A DNA stretch of 64,000 nt from positions 62,001 through 126,000 of the forward strand of contig DATNQM010000030.1 in the NCBI GenBank assembly GCA_036704045.1, read 5' to 3'. The position numbers and the translations under genes were made by a program. The notes below the pieces were generated by a model. It had not been told where the DNA came from, searched no databases, and saw nothing but the letters and a program-made list of their open reading frames with translations. This stretch comes from Ancylothrix sp036704045 (GTDB lineage: Bacteria; Cyanobacteriota; Cyanobacteriia; Cyanobacteriales; Oscillatoriaceae). Below are positions 9,079-17,801 of this stretch, in pieces (positions within the stretch are counted from its first letter, which is position 1; the number at the start of each line of letters is the position of its first letter).

Positions 9079-9210
9079 CCCTAACAATTTTTCAATGATA
9101 AGGATAAAAATAGACATCGATTAAAATCGGTGATTACACGAAAAAAACCCCCGGAGGGGGTTAAGACTGTTCATTATTCCCCTAACAATTTTTCAAAAAT
9201 AAGCATAAAA
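9079..9210. repeat. 31-bp direct repeats flanking a dispersed hairpin element
   Basis: Two near-identical 31-bp copies beginning CCCTAACAATTTTTCAA lie at 9079-9109 and 9180-9210, with three mismatches by eye. Between them, 9111-9165 carries a dispersed element: TCGATTAAAATCGGTGA, then TACACGAAAAAAACC, then a CCCCCGGAGGGGG hairpin and TTAAG. The same element occurs at 57554-57684 and 58461-58510. The flanking direct repeats look like the scar of an insertion or a local duplication. Confidence 0.7.
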
Positions 9211-9224
9211 GCTTAGCAACCTAA

Positions 9225-10208
9225 CTACGTCCAAGCGCGGAAAAAGGTGTTATCTTGCCATGCGGTTGCGGTGCGCTGTTCGATGACTGCCATTTCTTTC
9301 TCACTTAAAGGTTTATAGGCTTGGGCGACTCTCACATTTGATTCTAGTTGCTCTGGTGTTTCGGCGGCGATGACGCAAGTATGCACACCGGCAACGGAAA
9401 GGCTGTAGCCCATCGCTTGTTCCATTCCGTCGAGAATGCCATTTTTAAATAAGCGTCCATAGGCCGGCACTTTCATCGCAATAACGCCTATATTTTTCTG
9501 CTTTGCTATTGGCATGACGGCGGGAATGAAGGGACGCGGATGATGTTTATCTGCGGCATTTACGCTGATTAATGTTGTGTCGAAATCATAACGACGCAAG
9601 CCTTCGGCTATGATATCAGGTTCGTGGTGGCCGGTGATGCCGGTGAAGCGAATTAGTTTTTGTTGTTTTGCTTCTTCAAGGGCTTTTATTGCGCCATTTT
9701 TACTGAAAATTTCGGTGATTTCTTCTGGTAAGGAAACGTGGTGCAGTTGCCACAAATCAAGGTATTCTGTTTTTAAGGTTTTTAGGGAATTTTCTAAGTG
9801 TCGCCATGCTCCATCTCTGTCGCGTGAATGGGTTTTGCTGGCTAGAAAAATTTGTTTTCGATACTGTGGTAATACTTTGCCTAAATTCTCTTCGCTGGGG
9901 CCGTATTCTGCGGCTGTATCAAAGTATTTAATGCCTAGTTGTAAGGCGCGTTCAATGATTGGTATTGCGGCTGCTTCTTGTCCAGTTTTTGAAAGCGGGG
10001 TTTGTCCGGCGCCTCCTAAGCCAAAGATGGGGAGTTTTATGCCGGTTTTTCCTAATATTCTCTCTGGCATTGTGCCGGTTATTTCGGCTTTTGTTGCTGG
10101 GGTTGAATCTTGGTTTTGTTGCCGGTTGACTGCTGAACAGGCGACAATTCCACCGGCTACAGATGCGGTGGTTAGTAAAAATTTGCGCCGGCTTGTTTTG
10201 CGTTCCAT
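9225..10208 (-). CDS. Tat-exported aldo/keto reductase lipoprotein
   Basis: A 327-residue protein beginning with a twin-arginine signal (TSRRKFLLT, residues 5-13). A lipobox-like IVAC ends at C24, predicting a folded, lipid-anchored periplasmic enzyme. The mature part is an aldo/keto reductase barrel: D97 and Y102 in FDTAAEYGPSE, K125 in LASKTH, and the histidine in LWQLHH. These are the usual catalytic tetrad, and NADPH would be needed. The start at 10208 is supported by the signal peptide. It lies 63 bases downstream of the lactonase gene and may be cotranscribed. A cofactor-dependent reductase outside the cytoplasm is unusual, so Tat export of the pre-loaded enzyme is an inference. Confidence 0.85.
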   Translation of the reverse strand: MERKTSRRKFLLTTASVAGGIVACSAVNRQQNQDSTPATKAEITGTMPERILGKTGIKLPIFGLGGAGQTPLSKTGQEAAAIPIIERALQLGIKYFDTAAEYGPSEENLGKVLPQYRKQIFLASKTHSRDRDGAWRHLENSLKTLKTEYLDLWQLHHVSLPEEITEIFSKNGAIKALEEAKQQKLIRFTGITGHHEPDIIAEGLRRYDFDTTLISVNAADKHHPRPFIPAVMPIAKQKNIGVIAMKVPAYGRLFKNGILDGMEQAMGYSLSVAGVHTCVIAAETPEQLESNVRVAQAYKPLSEKEMAVIEQRTATAWQDNTFFRAWT

Positions 10209-10271
10209 TTTGCATGATTCCCGCTTTCAAATTTTTTTGATTATAGCTTAGACTTTCGGTGCTTATCTCTG

Positions 10272-11198
10272 TTAATTTACTCCTGGTTTTATCCCAGCAA
10301 TTGTTAACCGGATTTTGTATAAACTGGTACCGGCTGTTATGTAAAGTGTTTTGTAATCTTCATCTCCCCAAGCTAAATTATTTACACTTTCTGGGACTTC
10401 AATTTTATTGATTAATTGGCCGATGGGAGAAAATACCCAAATTCCTCCGGGTGCGGTGCTATAAATATTGCCTTGGATATCAACTTTTATGCCATCGGGT
10501 ACGCCGTTTTTGCCTTCTTCTTTCATTTCTGCAAATACTTGTCCACCGGCCAATGTTCCATCTGTTTGCACATCAAAAACTCTCATGTGATTTTTTTCTG
10601 TGTCGTTGATATAAAGTTGTTTTTCATCGGGAGAAAATGCTAATCCATTGGGACGAATAAAGTCTTTTGCTAATAGCGTTAGTTTGCCATCAGGGGCGAT
10701 GCGATACACACCATAAAAGCCTAATTCTTCGTCTTTTTTTTGAATGCCGTAAGGCGGATCTGTGAAGTAAATACTGCCATCTGATTTGACGATTACATCG
10801 TTGGGGCTGTTGAGTAGTTTGCCTTCAAATTTATTGGCTAAAGTGATTATTTTTCCATCTTGGCCGGTGCGGGAAACACGGCGATTTTTATGCTCTGCGG
10901 TAATTAAATTTCCCTGCTTATCGAGGGTGTTACCATTGGCGTTTCCTGATGGTTTTCGGAATACTTCAACTGGTTGATTTTGCTGGTATTTGTAAAGGGT
11001 ATCGGCGGGAATATCGCTGAAAATTAAATAGCCGCTGGGTATCCACACCGGCCCCTCAACAAAATCAAAGCCAGAGGCTATTTTTTCTAGGTTTTGGCTT
11101 AAAGCTTGCACAGATGTATTCTCCTTTGCAAATAAAGTGATACTGAGGAAAATAATCAATAACAAAGTGGTGCCGGTAAGGATAAAATATTTTTTCAT
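10272..11198 (-). CDS. Secreted SMP-30/gluconolactonase-family protein
   Basis: A 308-residue protein with an N-terminal hydrophobic signal segment (residues about 5-24). It then forms a six-bladed propeller of the SMP-30/gluconolactonase family. Family landmarks include EGPVWIPSGYLIFSD, NSPNDVIVKSDGSIYFTDPPYG and RPNGLAFSPDEKQLYIND, which supply the Glu, Asn and Asp that bind the divalent metal. It probably hydrolyses a sugar lactone in the periplasm. It lies 6 bases after the PH-like gene and 63 before the aldo/keto reductase, so a three-gene minus-strand operon for sugar or lactone oxidation-reduction is plausible. Confidence 0.85.
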   Translation of the reverse strand: MKKYFILTGTTLLLIIFLSITLFAKENTSVQALSQNLEKIASGFDFVEGPVWIPSGYLIFSDIPADTLYKYQQNQPVEVFRKPSGNANGNTLDKQGNLITAEHKNRRVSRTGQDGKIITLANKFEGKLLNSPNDVIVKSDGSIYFTDPPYGIQKKDEELGFYGVYRIAPDGKLTLLAKDFIRPNGLAFSPDEKQLYINDTEKNHMRVFDVQTDGTLAGGQVFAEMKEEGKNGVPDGIKVDIQGNIYSTAPGGIWVFSPIGQLINKIEVPESVNNLAWGDEDYKTLYITAGTSLYKIRLTIAGIKPGVN

Positions 11199-11204
11199 TA
11201 TTTT

Positions 11205-11561
11205 TTAATTCATGTCTTTTGCCTGATTTATACGGTCAATCCAAGTTTGACTGTTATCTAGGGTTAAAATGATGCGGTTGTAGGGTTCTTCGATTAATTC
11301 AAGGGTTAAATAATCTTTGTCTTTTGTGACGTACCAAAACTCTTTTCCGCGTCGGGTGTAATAGGTACCGGCTTTAATAACTCCGGGTAAAAATGTTCCG
11401 GGGGCGCGAATTTCTGCCCAATTACTTTGGGGTTCTATTCCTGTTACTGTTTCGATGTGTGCAAGGGGAATAGAGATGGTTTTGTTGAGTGTAAAGGCCC
11501 AAAGTTGCTCATACCATTCTAAGTCTATAGATAGTTGGTTGCCGGTGATACTTAGTTGCAT
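11205..11561 (-). CDS. Small PH-like domain protein
   Basis: A 118-residue protein whose strand pattern, with KTISIPLAHIETVTG, FLPGVIKAGTYYTRRGKEFWYV and a final TLDNSQTWIDRINQA helix, resembles bacterial PH-like (bPH) domain proteins. Only the fold is suggested; no ligand or partner can be named. It is the first gene of the apparent operon with the lactonase, ending 6 bases before it. Confidence 0.6.
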   Translation of the reverse strand: MQLSITGNQLSIDLEWYEQLWAFTLNKTISIPLAHIETVTGIEPQSNWAEIRAPGTFLPGVIKAGTYYTRRGKEFWYVTKDKDYLTLELIEEPYNRIILTLDNSQTWIDRINQAKDMN

Positions 11562-11714
11562 AGTTTTTTTTGATTTGGTTTCTGTGGTTATTTTAACTAA
11601 TTTTTTAATAAGCCGACACTTTACTGGTTGTGGATCGGATATTCCCCCCTGTCGGTTTTTTAAAATTTAGGCAAAATAGAGATAGCATCCACTTATACTG
11701 AAAAGGCTAATGTG

Positions 11715-12242
11715 ATGGTTTCTTCAGAAAATTTTAATAAAACTGCTGATTCTGCGACTGACACCGGCTTAACATTCACCTATAGCCAAGATGATGTACA
11801 GCAAATTTTAAATTTAGCTTTATCTCGAAAAGAGGAAGGCGGGGAAATTTCCCGCAGTCAATTGTTAGAAATTGCTCAAGATTTAAATATTTCTCTTGCC
11901 CATTTGGAAGCTGCCGAAAAAGAATGGTTAAGTCGTCAAGGGGAGTTACAAGAACAGCAAGTTTTTGATATTTATCGTCGTAAAAAGTTACAAAAAAATG
12001 TTGTAAAATATGGTATTTTTAATTGTTTTTTTGTGTTGTTAAATTTGGCCGGTTCTGGTGAGTTATCTTGGTCTTTATATATCGTTTTATTTTGGGGCTT
12101 AGGGTTAGCTTTGCAAGGCTGGAGTATCTATCAACGTGATGAAGAAGAATATCAGCAAGCTTTTCAGCGTTGGCGGATGAAGAAACAGTTGGGTCAATCT
12201 GTTAATAGTTTGGTTAACAAATTTCAGAAATGGATTAGTTAA
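11715..12242 (+). CDS. 2TM domain membrane protein
   Basis: A 175-residue protein. The N-terminal part (about 24-75) is a helical segment, YSQDDVQQILNLAL then QLLEIAQDLNIS, resembling short helix-turn modules that often precede 2TM domains. Two membrane segments follow at about 97-112 and 118-136, separated by a short turn, and then a charged C-terminal helix. The arrangement matches the 2TM domain family, of unknown function. ATG 11715 is preferred to the GTG just before it. Confidence 0.65.
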   Translation: MVSSENFNKTADSATDTGLTFTYSQDDVQQILNLALSRKEEGGEISRSQLLEIAQDLNISLAHLEAAEKEWLSRQGELQEQQVFDIYRRKKLQKNVVKYGIFNCFFVLLNLAGSGELSWSLYIVLFWGLGLALQGWSIYQRDEEEYQQAFQRWRMKKQLGQSVNSLVNKFQKWIS

Positions 12243-12265
12243 AAGCTGGGTTTGGTTTTTTATAA

Positions 12266-12291
12266 TAGGTTGGGTTTGGCAACCCAACCTA
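12266..12291. repeat. TTGGGT palindromic repeat / terminator hairpin
   Basis: A perfect 11-bp stem (TAGGTTGGGTT and its complement) with a TGGC loop lies between two convergent genes and contains the TAG stop codon of recJ. It belongs to a TTGGGT hairpin family seen again at 31866-31895, 42811-42842 and 42891-42938. It probably acts as a bidirectional terminator here. Confidence 0.75.
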
Positions 12292-14376
12292 CATTTGTAA
12301 AGCCGCCATTGCCGATTTAATTAAGTTAAAAAACTGCTTTTTTGTCACATCCACCGGCATTGCATTTTCTCTATTAGTTCCAAAAATTCCAACTTTTCCG
12401 CCTTTTTCAACAGCTAAAACTTTTCCTTCTGGGGTTTTGATTCTCAATTCTTGCGCGGAATTTTTGGCATATAAAGCACAATTATATTTCATGTTTTCAT
12501 AATAAAATTCTGCTTTGGCAAGGGGTGCAGACAGACCATTTTTTTCTGTGGTTTCTTGGGGTAAGCGCAACCCAATAATTTCGATTTCAAGATTTGTATT
12601 TCCTTGCCAATTATTCTCTGTTAATCGATAGGCTACATCGACGCGAAGAGGTAAAGGAAAATACTCTCCCCATCGCCATGCCATCGCTTGAATACGAACA
12701 TAATTACCATTAGGTAACTGTTGAGAAAGAGTTACTTTTAAGTGATTGTCTCCGACTATTCTTTGCTCAACAACTCTAACATTAGATACCCAAAAAACCG
12801 GCTCGGAGTTTTCAATTCCACAGGGATGTAAAGCGTTTATTTGATGATATAATTCAAAGTTAATTTCGTCAAATTTTAATTCGGCATCTATTTCTACCAA
12901 AGGTTTTAAATGGGCCGGTTCTAAACAACTATGGGCAAAATCACTCAGCCGGTTGCTAAATTCTTGTAAGTTTTCTGCTTTTAAAGAAAAACCTCCCGCT
13001 GCCCGATGTCCGCCATATTTGCCTAATAAATCATCACAAAATTGCAAAGCTTCAAATACATGAAACTCTGGAATACTACGGGCAGAACCGCGAATATGGC
13101 CGCTATCTTCATTGGTTCCAATAAACACCGGCACGCCATATCTTTCTACTAGGCGCGAGGCGACAATACCAATTACTCCATGATGCCAATTTGGCTGAAC
13201 TATTACTAAAACTCGTTTTTCTAATAAGTTAATTTGGCTATTTTCTACCCACTCCACTGCTTCTTTTTCAATTTGTTTACACATTTGTTGTCGGCGTTGA
13301 TTAATTTGCTCGCATTGCATAGCTTTTTCTAAGGCTATACCCATGTCATCTGTGGTAAGCAAATCAATTACTATTTGTGGGTCTCCAATTCTACCCACAG
13401 CGTTAATTCTTGGCCCCAGTCTAAAGCCAATATCTTCTGGTTTTAAAGATTTGGGGTTTTTATTTTCTTGGCTAATATAAAAAGTTCCTTGTTCTCTAGC
13501 TTGAACTCCTGCTACCTGCATTAAGGCTTGAATTCCTGCTAATTCTGAAGTTGGTAACTGGCGCAAACCCAGTTTTAACCAGCGTCTATTTACTCCTGTT
13601 AAAGGCGCTAAATCTGCAATAGTTCCTAATGTCATTAAAGCGCGTAACAGTGTAATTAATCCTTGAATTTTATCTAATTTTTGAGCAAGAGAAATAGCTA
13701 AAATATAGGCAACTCCAACGCCAGCTACGCCGCGATAGGGGGAATCTTCTCTAATTAATTTGGGGTTAAGAATTGCATCGGCCGGTGGAATTTTTTCGGG
13801 GATATCATGGTGATCTGTAATAATAACTTTTAAGCCTAATTCACGAGCACGATCTACAGGGTCATAAGCTGAAATGCCGTTATCAACTGTTAAAATAATT
13901 TCTACTCCTTCGCTGTGAAATTCTTCAACAATTCTGCGGTTAATTCCATAGCCTTCGCTTAGACGGCTGGGAATGGCATAATCAACTTCTGCGCCTAACC
14001 AGCGTAATGCTCTCAACAACAAAGCAGTGCTGGTCATTCCATCAGCATCATAGTCTCCACAAATAGCTATTTTTTGTTTTAAGTTAATGGCTTTTTCTAA
14101 TAATTTTAGGCTTTTTTCTAAATCGGGAAATTCATCTAGGGGCGAAGGTAAAATAATTGAATCGGGGTTTAAATAAAATTGAGCATCTGTAGTGTTTTTG
14201 ATGCCACGATTAACAAGAACTTGACCTAAAATTGGTGTTAAACCTGTAGCCTCAGATAATTGTGAGGCAAGTTCTGGCTGTTGTGAGAAAATCTGCCAGC
14301 GTTGAAGAGGAAGCCGGTGGGATTGAGAGAATTCAGAGGGGTCTAACACAGCATTTCTATTAATGACATACTTCAT
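12289..14376 (-). CDS. recJ: Single-stranded-DNA-specific exonuclease RecJ
   Basis: RecJ degrades single-stranded DNA 5' to 3' in recombination and mismatch repair. Counting from ATG 14376, the DHH-phosphoesterase motifs are DYDADG (108-113), DNG (165-167) and DHHD (188-191). The DHHA1 motif GGHRAAGGFSL and an OB-fold region follow. The frame extends upstream to ATG 14484, but those 36 residues are a hydrophobic stretch unlike RecJ, so the 695-residue form is preferred. An extra C-terminal segment of about 110 residues after the OB domain is present. The gene diverges from the chemoreceptor-like gene at 14523. Confidence 0.9.
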   Translation of the reverse strand: MKYVINRNAVLDPSEFSQSHRLPLQRWQIFSQQPELASQLSEATGLTPILGQVLVNRGIKNTTDAQFYLNPDSIILPSPLDEFPDLEKSLKLLEKAINLKQKIAICGDYDADGMTSTALLLRALRWLGAEVDYAIPSRLSEGYGINRRIVEEFHSEGVEIILTVDNGISAYDPVDRARELGLKVIITDHHDIPEKIPPADAILNPKLIREDSPYRGVAGVGVAYILAISLAQKLDKIQGLITLLRALMTLGTIADLAPLTGVNRRWLKLGLRQLPTSELAGIQALMQVAGVQAREQGTFYISQENKNPKSLKPEDIGFRLGPRINAVGRIGDPQIVIDLLTTDDMGIALEKAMQCEQINQRRQQMCKQIEKEAVEWVENSQINLLEKRVLVIVQPNWHHGVIGIVASRLVERYGVPVFIGTNEDSGHIRGSARSIPEFHVFEALQFCDDLLGKYGGHRAAGGFSLKAENLQEFSNRLSDFAHSCLEPAHLKPLVEIDAELKFDEINFELYHQINALHPCGIENSEPVFWVSNVRVVEQRIVGDNHLKVTLSQQLPNGNYVRIQAMAWRWGEYFPLPLRVDVAYRLTENNWQGNTNLEIEIIGLRLPQETTEKNGLSAPLAKAEFYYENMKYNCALYAKNSAQELRIKTPEGKVLAVEKGGKVGIFGTNRENAMPVDVTKKQFFNLIKSAMAALQM

Positions 14377-14522
14377 TGTAACTTTAGCACTATCTGTGCT
14401 GTGAGTGTAAAGGTTGAAAAAAAATAAGGCTAAAATTAGTGATTTAATAATTAAGGTGGCTATCTTAATTATTTGTGTCACCATAAAGAAAATTTCGTTT
14501 TTGCTGCCGGCATCTCGCGTGA

Positions 14523-15824
14523 ATGATTGATCTATCTCAACTCACTCCTGATTCTACGATTGGCAATTTGCCTAGCCATCACTTTCAAGTTAGTCACAAA
14601 ACTCCCGGCAATGTTGTAGCTAAAACTTTTGCTCACCAACCCGAAATTCCGGGGGTAATGGTGATTAATGGCCCGCGCTTAATGGGGATGATTTCAAGGC
14701 GAAAATTTTATGAATGGATGAGTCAGCCTTATAGTATTGAACTGTATATGCAGCGGCCTATTGCTTTTATTTTAGATTTTTTAAAAATACCAGCGTTGCT
14801 ACTTTCTCACAATTGTAAAATTGATGAAGCGGCAAAAATTGCTCTCAATCGTTCTGAAGATTTGGTTTATGAACCGGTAGTTATTGTTTGTGATGATCAT
14901 ACTTTTCGTTTACTTGATATGCAGGTTTTGTTACTTGGTCAATCGCAAATGCTGACTTTATCTTATGAGGTTATTAGATTACAAAAATTAGAAATTATTA
15001 ATTCCACAAATCGTATTCAAAAAGAAAAACAAAAAGTTACAGGTTACACGCAATTATTAGAATATAATTTACTTGAATTGCAAAAACAAAATCAACTTTT
15101 GAGCGATCAGCAATCTCGATTAGTTAAACAATCAAAAAAAATTACGCAATTAAATCAAAAGTTTATTCAAATTGGGCAACTTCTTTCTGTGGAAGGCCGA
15201 AATGCTTTTCAAGCAACTTTTGCCGGTGTTAATGCTATTTGCCGTAATACGGATCAAATTGTTGATATAGGAAAGGCTTTAGCTAAAGAATTAGAAACAG
15301 TTAATGCGGCTTCGGTATTGATTGCTAAAGTTAGCCAACAAGTAAGATATTTAGCGATGCAAGCTGCTGTTGTAGCCCATCGTTCGGGAGATCAGTTTAG
15401 CGAATTTAGTAAAGTGACGTCGGAAATTGGGAAATTAGTTAGTCAGACTTTTGAAGCCGGTAGGCAAGTAGACCAGCTTGCTAATCGTTTTAAAATTCGT
15501 GTTCACGATCTTACAGAATCTGCAAGAGAAGGTGCGACGGTGGCGCGTTCTCTTATTCAAAAAGTTGAGCGCGCAGAGGTGGCTTTAACTCAGTTAGAAG
15601 AAGTAGTTAAATATCCTACTTCTAATGTAAGTTCTGAAGTTAATAAAGAGGAACTAAACGAATATTTTGAAACTGAATCTTTACTGCAAAAAATTGAACA
15701 AGCCGAAGGCTCTTTAACAGAATTAGAGGAATTAGTAAAGCATCAAGACTTGATTCGTTTGATTGAAAAAATCGAAGGTGTTTTAAATCGAAATAAGGCA
15801 AAAGTTGAGAAAAATAATTCTTGA
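14523..15824 (+). CDS. Soluble CBS-like / methyl-accepting chemotaxis-like signalling protein
   Basis: A 433-residue protein without a membrane segment. Residues about 1-150 look like a paired CBS-type ligand module (PGVMVINGPRLMGMISRRKFYEWM, then EPVVIVCDDHTFRLLD). Residues 150-215 form a coiled coil. The segment VRYLAMQAAVVAHRSGD...EFSKVTSEIGKLVSQ matches the hairpin tip of chemoreceptor signalling domains in pattern, but with non-consensus residues in place of QTNLLALNAAIEAARAGE. A glutamate-rich repeat tail closes the protein. It may be a cytoplasmic sensor coupling to a CheA-like kinase; the altered tip makes that uncertain. Confidence 0.65.
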   Translation: MIDLSQLTPDSTIGNLPSHHFQVSHKTPGNVVAKTFAHQPEIPGVMVINGPRLMGMISRRKFYEWMSQPYSIELYMQRPIAFILDFLKIPALLLSHNCKIDEAAKIALNRSEDLVYEPVVIVCDDHTFRLLDMQVLLLGQSQMLTLSYEVIRLQKLEIINSTNRIQKEKQKVTGYTQLLEYNLLELQKQNQLLSDQQSRLVKQSKKITQLNQKFIQIGQLLSVEGRNAFQATFAGVNAICRNTDQIVDIGKALAKELETVNAASVLIAKVSQQVRYLAMQAAVVAHRSGDQFSEFSKVTSEIGKLVSQTFEAGRQVDQLANRFKIRVHDLTESAREGATVARSLIQKVERAEVALTQLEEVVKYPTSNVSSEVNKEELNEYFETESLLQKIEQAEGSLTELEELVKHQDLIRLIEKIEGVLNRNKAKVEKNNS

Positions 15825-15843
15825 GAAAAACTGTTTTTCTCAA
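15821..15843 (+). terminator. Perfect hairpin at the end of the chemoreceptor-like gene
   Basis: TTGAGAAAAA and TTTTTCTCAA pair perfectly around a three-base loop. The hairpin overlaps the stop codon at 15822-15824 and lies between convergent genes, so it is likely a bidirectional terminator. Confidence 0.55.
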
Positions 15844-15852
15844 CATTGAATC

Positions 15853-17685
15853 CTATAAATAAAAACGTACTGTAGAAATAACTCGGCTACGGTTTGAACG
15901 TAAAGCTGCTCTTAAAAAGAACGCTGTTTGATTGTGTAATAGTTCTTCCCACCAATTTCTAGGCACAAAAGTCGGTATTATAATTGTGCAAAAAACATTG
16001 GGCCTTTTGGCTTCAAATTGAGTGATAAAATCTACAATTGGAAAAATTGCACTGCGGTAAGGTGAATCTAAAAATATTAACTTAATGGGAGTTTTTAATT
16101 TTTTCCAATCTTCCATTAATTCTTCTCTATTTGTTGTGCCAACATCTACATGAATTGCCACAACTTCATCAGCGATAGTGCAAGCATATTCTAATGCTTC
16201 TACTGAACCTCGGTGAACACTTCCAACTAAAACTACGGCGGGACTGTAAACAATACTACCTCTTGGTCTAGGATGAGGAATAGGTCTTAATCTTCGCGCT
16301 TTTAAGCGTATTGCAACATAGCGATAATGACTGCGAATATTTAAAAATAATGCCATTACTAAGGGAATTGTTAGGACTACAGACCAAGCACCTAAAATAA
16401 ATTTTGTACTAACAATTACTCCTAAAACAATAAGAGTAGTTAAGGCTCCTAAACCGTTCATTACAGCACTAAATTGCCAATTTTTTGATTTTTCTTTAAA
16501 CCAATGAACAACCATTCCTGCTTGGGAAAGTGTAAACGATGTAAAAACTCCAACGGCATAGAGTGGAATAATTGCGCTGGTGTTTCCTCGAAAAATTAGG
16601 ACTAAAAAGAAGGCACAGATACTTAATAAAATAACGCCATTGGAATAAACAAGTCTGTCACCTAAAAGGGAGAGTTGGCGAGGTAAAAATCCATCACGAG
16701 AAAGGAAATAACACAAGCGAGGAAAATCCGCGAAACTTGTGTTTGCAGCTAATAATAAAATTAAGAGAGTTGCTGTTTGAATAAAGTAATAAACTGGGCC
16801 TATTCCTAAAATTTGTCTCCCTAGTAAAGAAACGGCGGTTTGTCCTTCTTCAGGGACGATATGGTAAATATTTACCAGGTAGGTAATTCCTAAAAACATG
16901 AATCCTAAAAGTACACCCATCCAAGTTAGGGTTATGCGGGCGTTTTGCCATTCTGGCTTTTTAAAAGCTAGGACACCATCGGAAATTGCTTCAACGCCTG
17001 TAAGGGCTGCACAACCGGCTGCAAATGCTCGCAAAATTAAAAATAAAGTTATAGATTGAGTTGCAGGAATGCTAGGGATAGTGGTAGGAATTTGTCCGGT
17101 TAAATGCCGGTATAAACCGCATACAATCAAGAAAAAAATACACAAAACAAATGTGTATGTGGGAATCATAAATAAATTTCCCGATGCCCTGACACCTCGG
17201 AGATTTGCTATCATTAATAAAATGATAAAAATTAAACACAAAATTTCTGTGTATGGTCGTAAAAATGGAACGGCTGATGTTAGGGCAGCAGTGCCGGCAG
17301 AGACGCTAACTGTAACAGTTAAAATGTAGTCAATCATTAAGGAAGCAGCAGCAATTAAACCAGGAATTAATCCTAAGTTTTCTTTGGCTACAATATAAGA
17401 ACCACCACCTTTTGGATAAGCGCGAATTGTTTGTCGGTAAGATAGTACAACTACTGCAAGTAATGTGATAATTGCTATGGCAATGGGTATCGACCATTTG
17501 AGAGCGACGCTACCAGCAGCTATTAAAACAACAAGAATTTCTTCTGTTGCATAAGCAACTGATGAAAGTGCATCCGAAGAAAGGACAGCTAAACCGGCAG
17601 CATTGCTTAATCTTTCTTCCTCTGAAGCGCTGGTGGGTAGAGGATTGCCAACTAGCAAGCGCTTGATTTGAAAATAAAGTGACAT
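15853..17685 (-). CDS. kimA: KimA-type potassium importer (APC/KUP superfamily)
   Basis: A 610-residue membrane transporter of about 12 segments with a soluble C-terminal domain. It closely follows Bacillus KimA (YdaO) as I recall it: LSSDALSSVAYATE near the N terminus, SYRQTIRAYPKGGGSYIV, CAALTGVEAISDGV, IPLYAVGVFTSFTLSQ, and the tail LLHNQTAFFLRAALR. KimA imports potassium with protons. In Bacillus it is inhibited by c-di-AMP. The start at 17685 (MSLYFQIKRLLVGNPLP) fits the family; the longer frame to 17808 adds a non-conserved N terminus that would overlap the next gene. It is 116 bases downstream of the DUF4435 gene on the same strand. Confidence 0.85.
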   Translation of the reverse strand: MSLYFQIKRLLVGNPLPTSASEEERLSNAAGLAVLSSDALSSVAYATEEILVVLIAAGSVALKWSIPIAIAIITLLAVVVLSYRQTIRAYPKGGGSYIVAKENLGLIPGLIAAASLMIDYILTVTVSVSAGTAALTSAVPFLRPYTEILCLIFIILLMIANLRGVRASGNLFMIPTYTFVLCIFFLIVCGLYRHLTGQIPTTIPSIPATQSITLFLILRAFAAGCAALTGVEAISDGVLAFKKPEWQNARITLTWMGVLLGFMFLGITYLVNIYHIVPEEGQTAVSLLGRQILGIGPVYYFIQTATLLILLLAANTSFADFPRLCYFLSRDGFLPRQLSLLGDRLVYSNGVILLSICAFFLVLIFRGNTSAIIPLYAVGVFTSFTLSQAGMVVHWFKEKSKNWQFSAVMNGLGALTTLIVLGVIVSTKFILGAWSVVLTIPLVMALFLNIRSHYRYVAIRLKARRLRPIPHPRPRGSIVYSPAVVLVGSVHRGSVEALEYACTIADEVVAIHVDVGTTNREELMEDWKKLKTPIKLIFLDSPYRSAIFPIVDFITQFEAKRPNVFCTIIIPTFVPRNWWEELLHNQTAFFLRAALRSNRSRVISTVRFYL

Positions 17686-17801
17686 TGAAAATGCCCCTGG
17701 AAAATTAATATTCCTATAAATTATCAAATTTTTGGGGCTGGTGGTAGATTGTAGGTAGTTAATTAAATTAAGATTTATATAAGTTTTTTGGAAAACCTGG
17801 C

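Noticed and set aside
14377..14484. Hydrophobic N-terminal extension of RecJ
   Set aside because: RecJ is a soluble enzyme, and the conserved part begins after ATG 14376.
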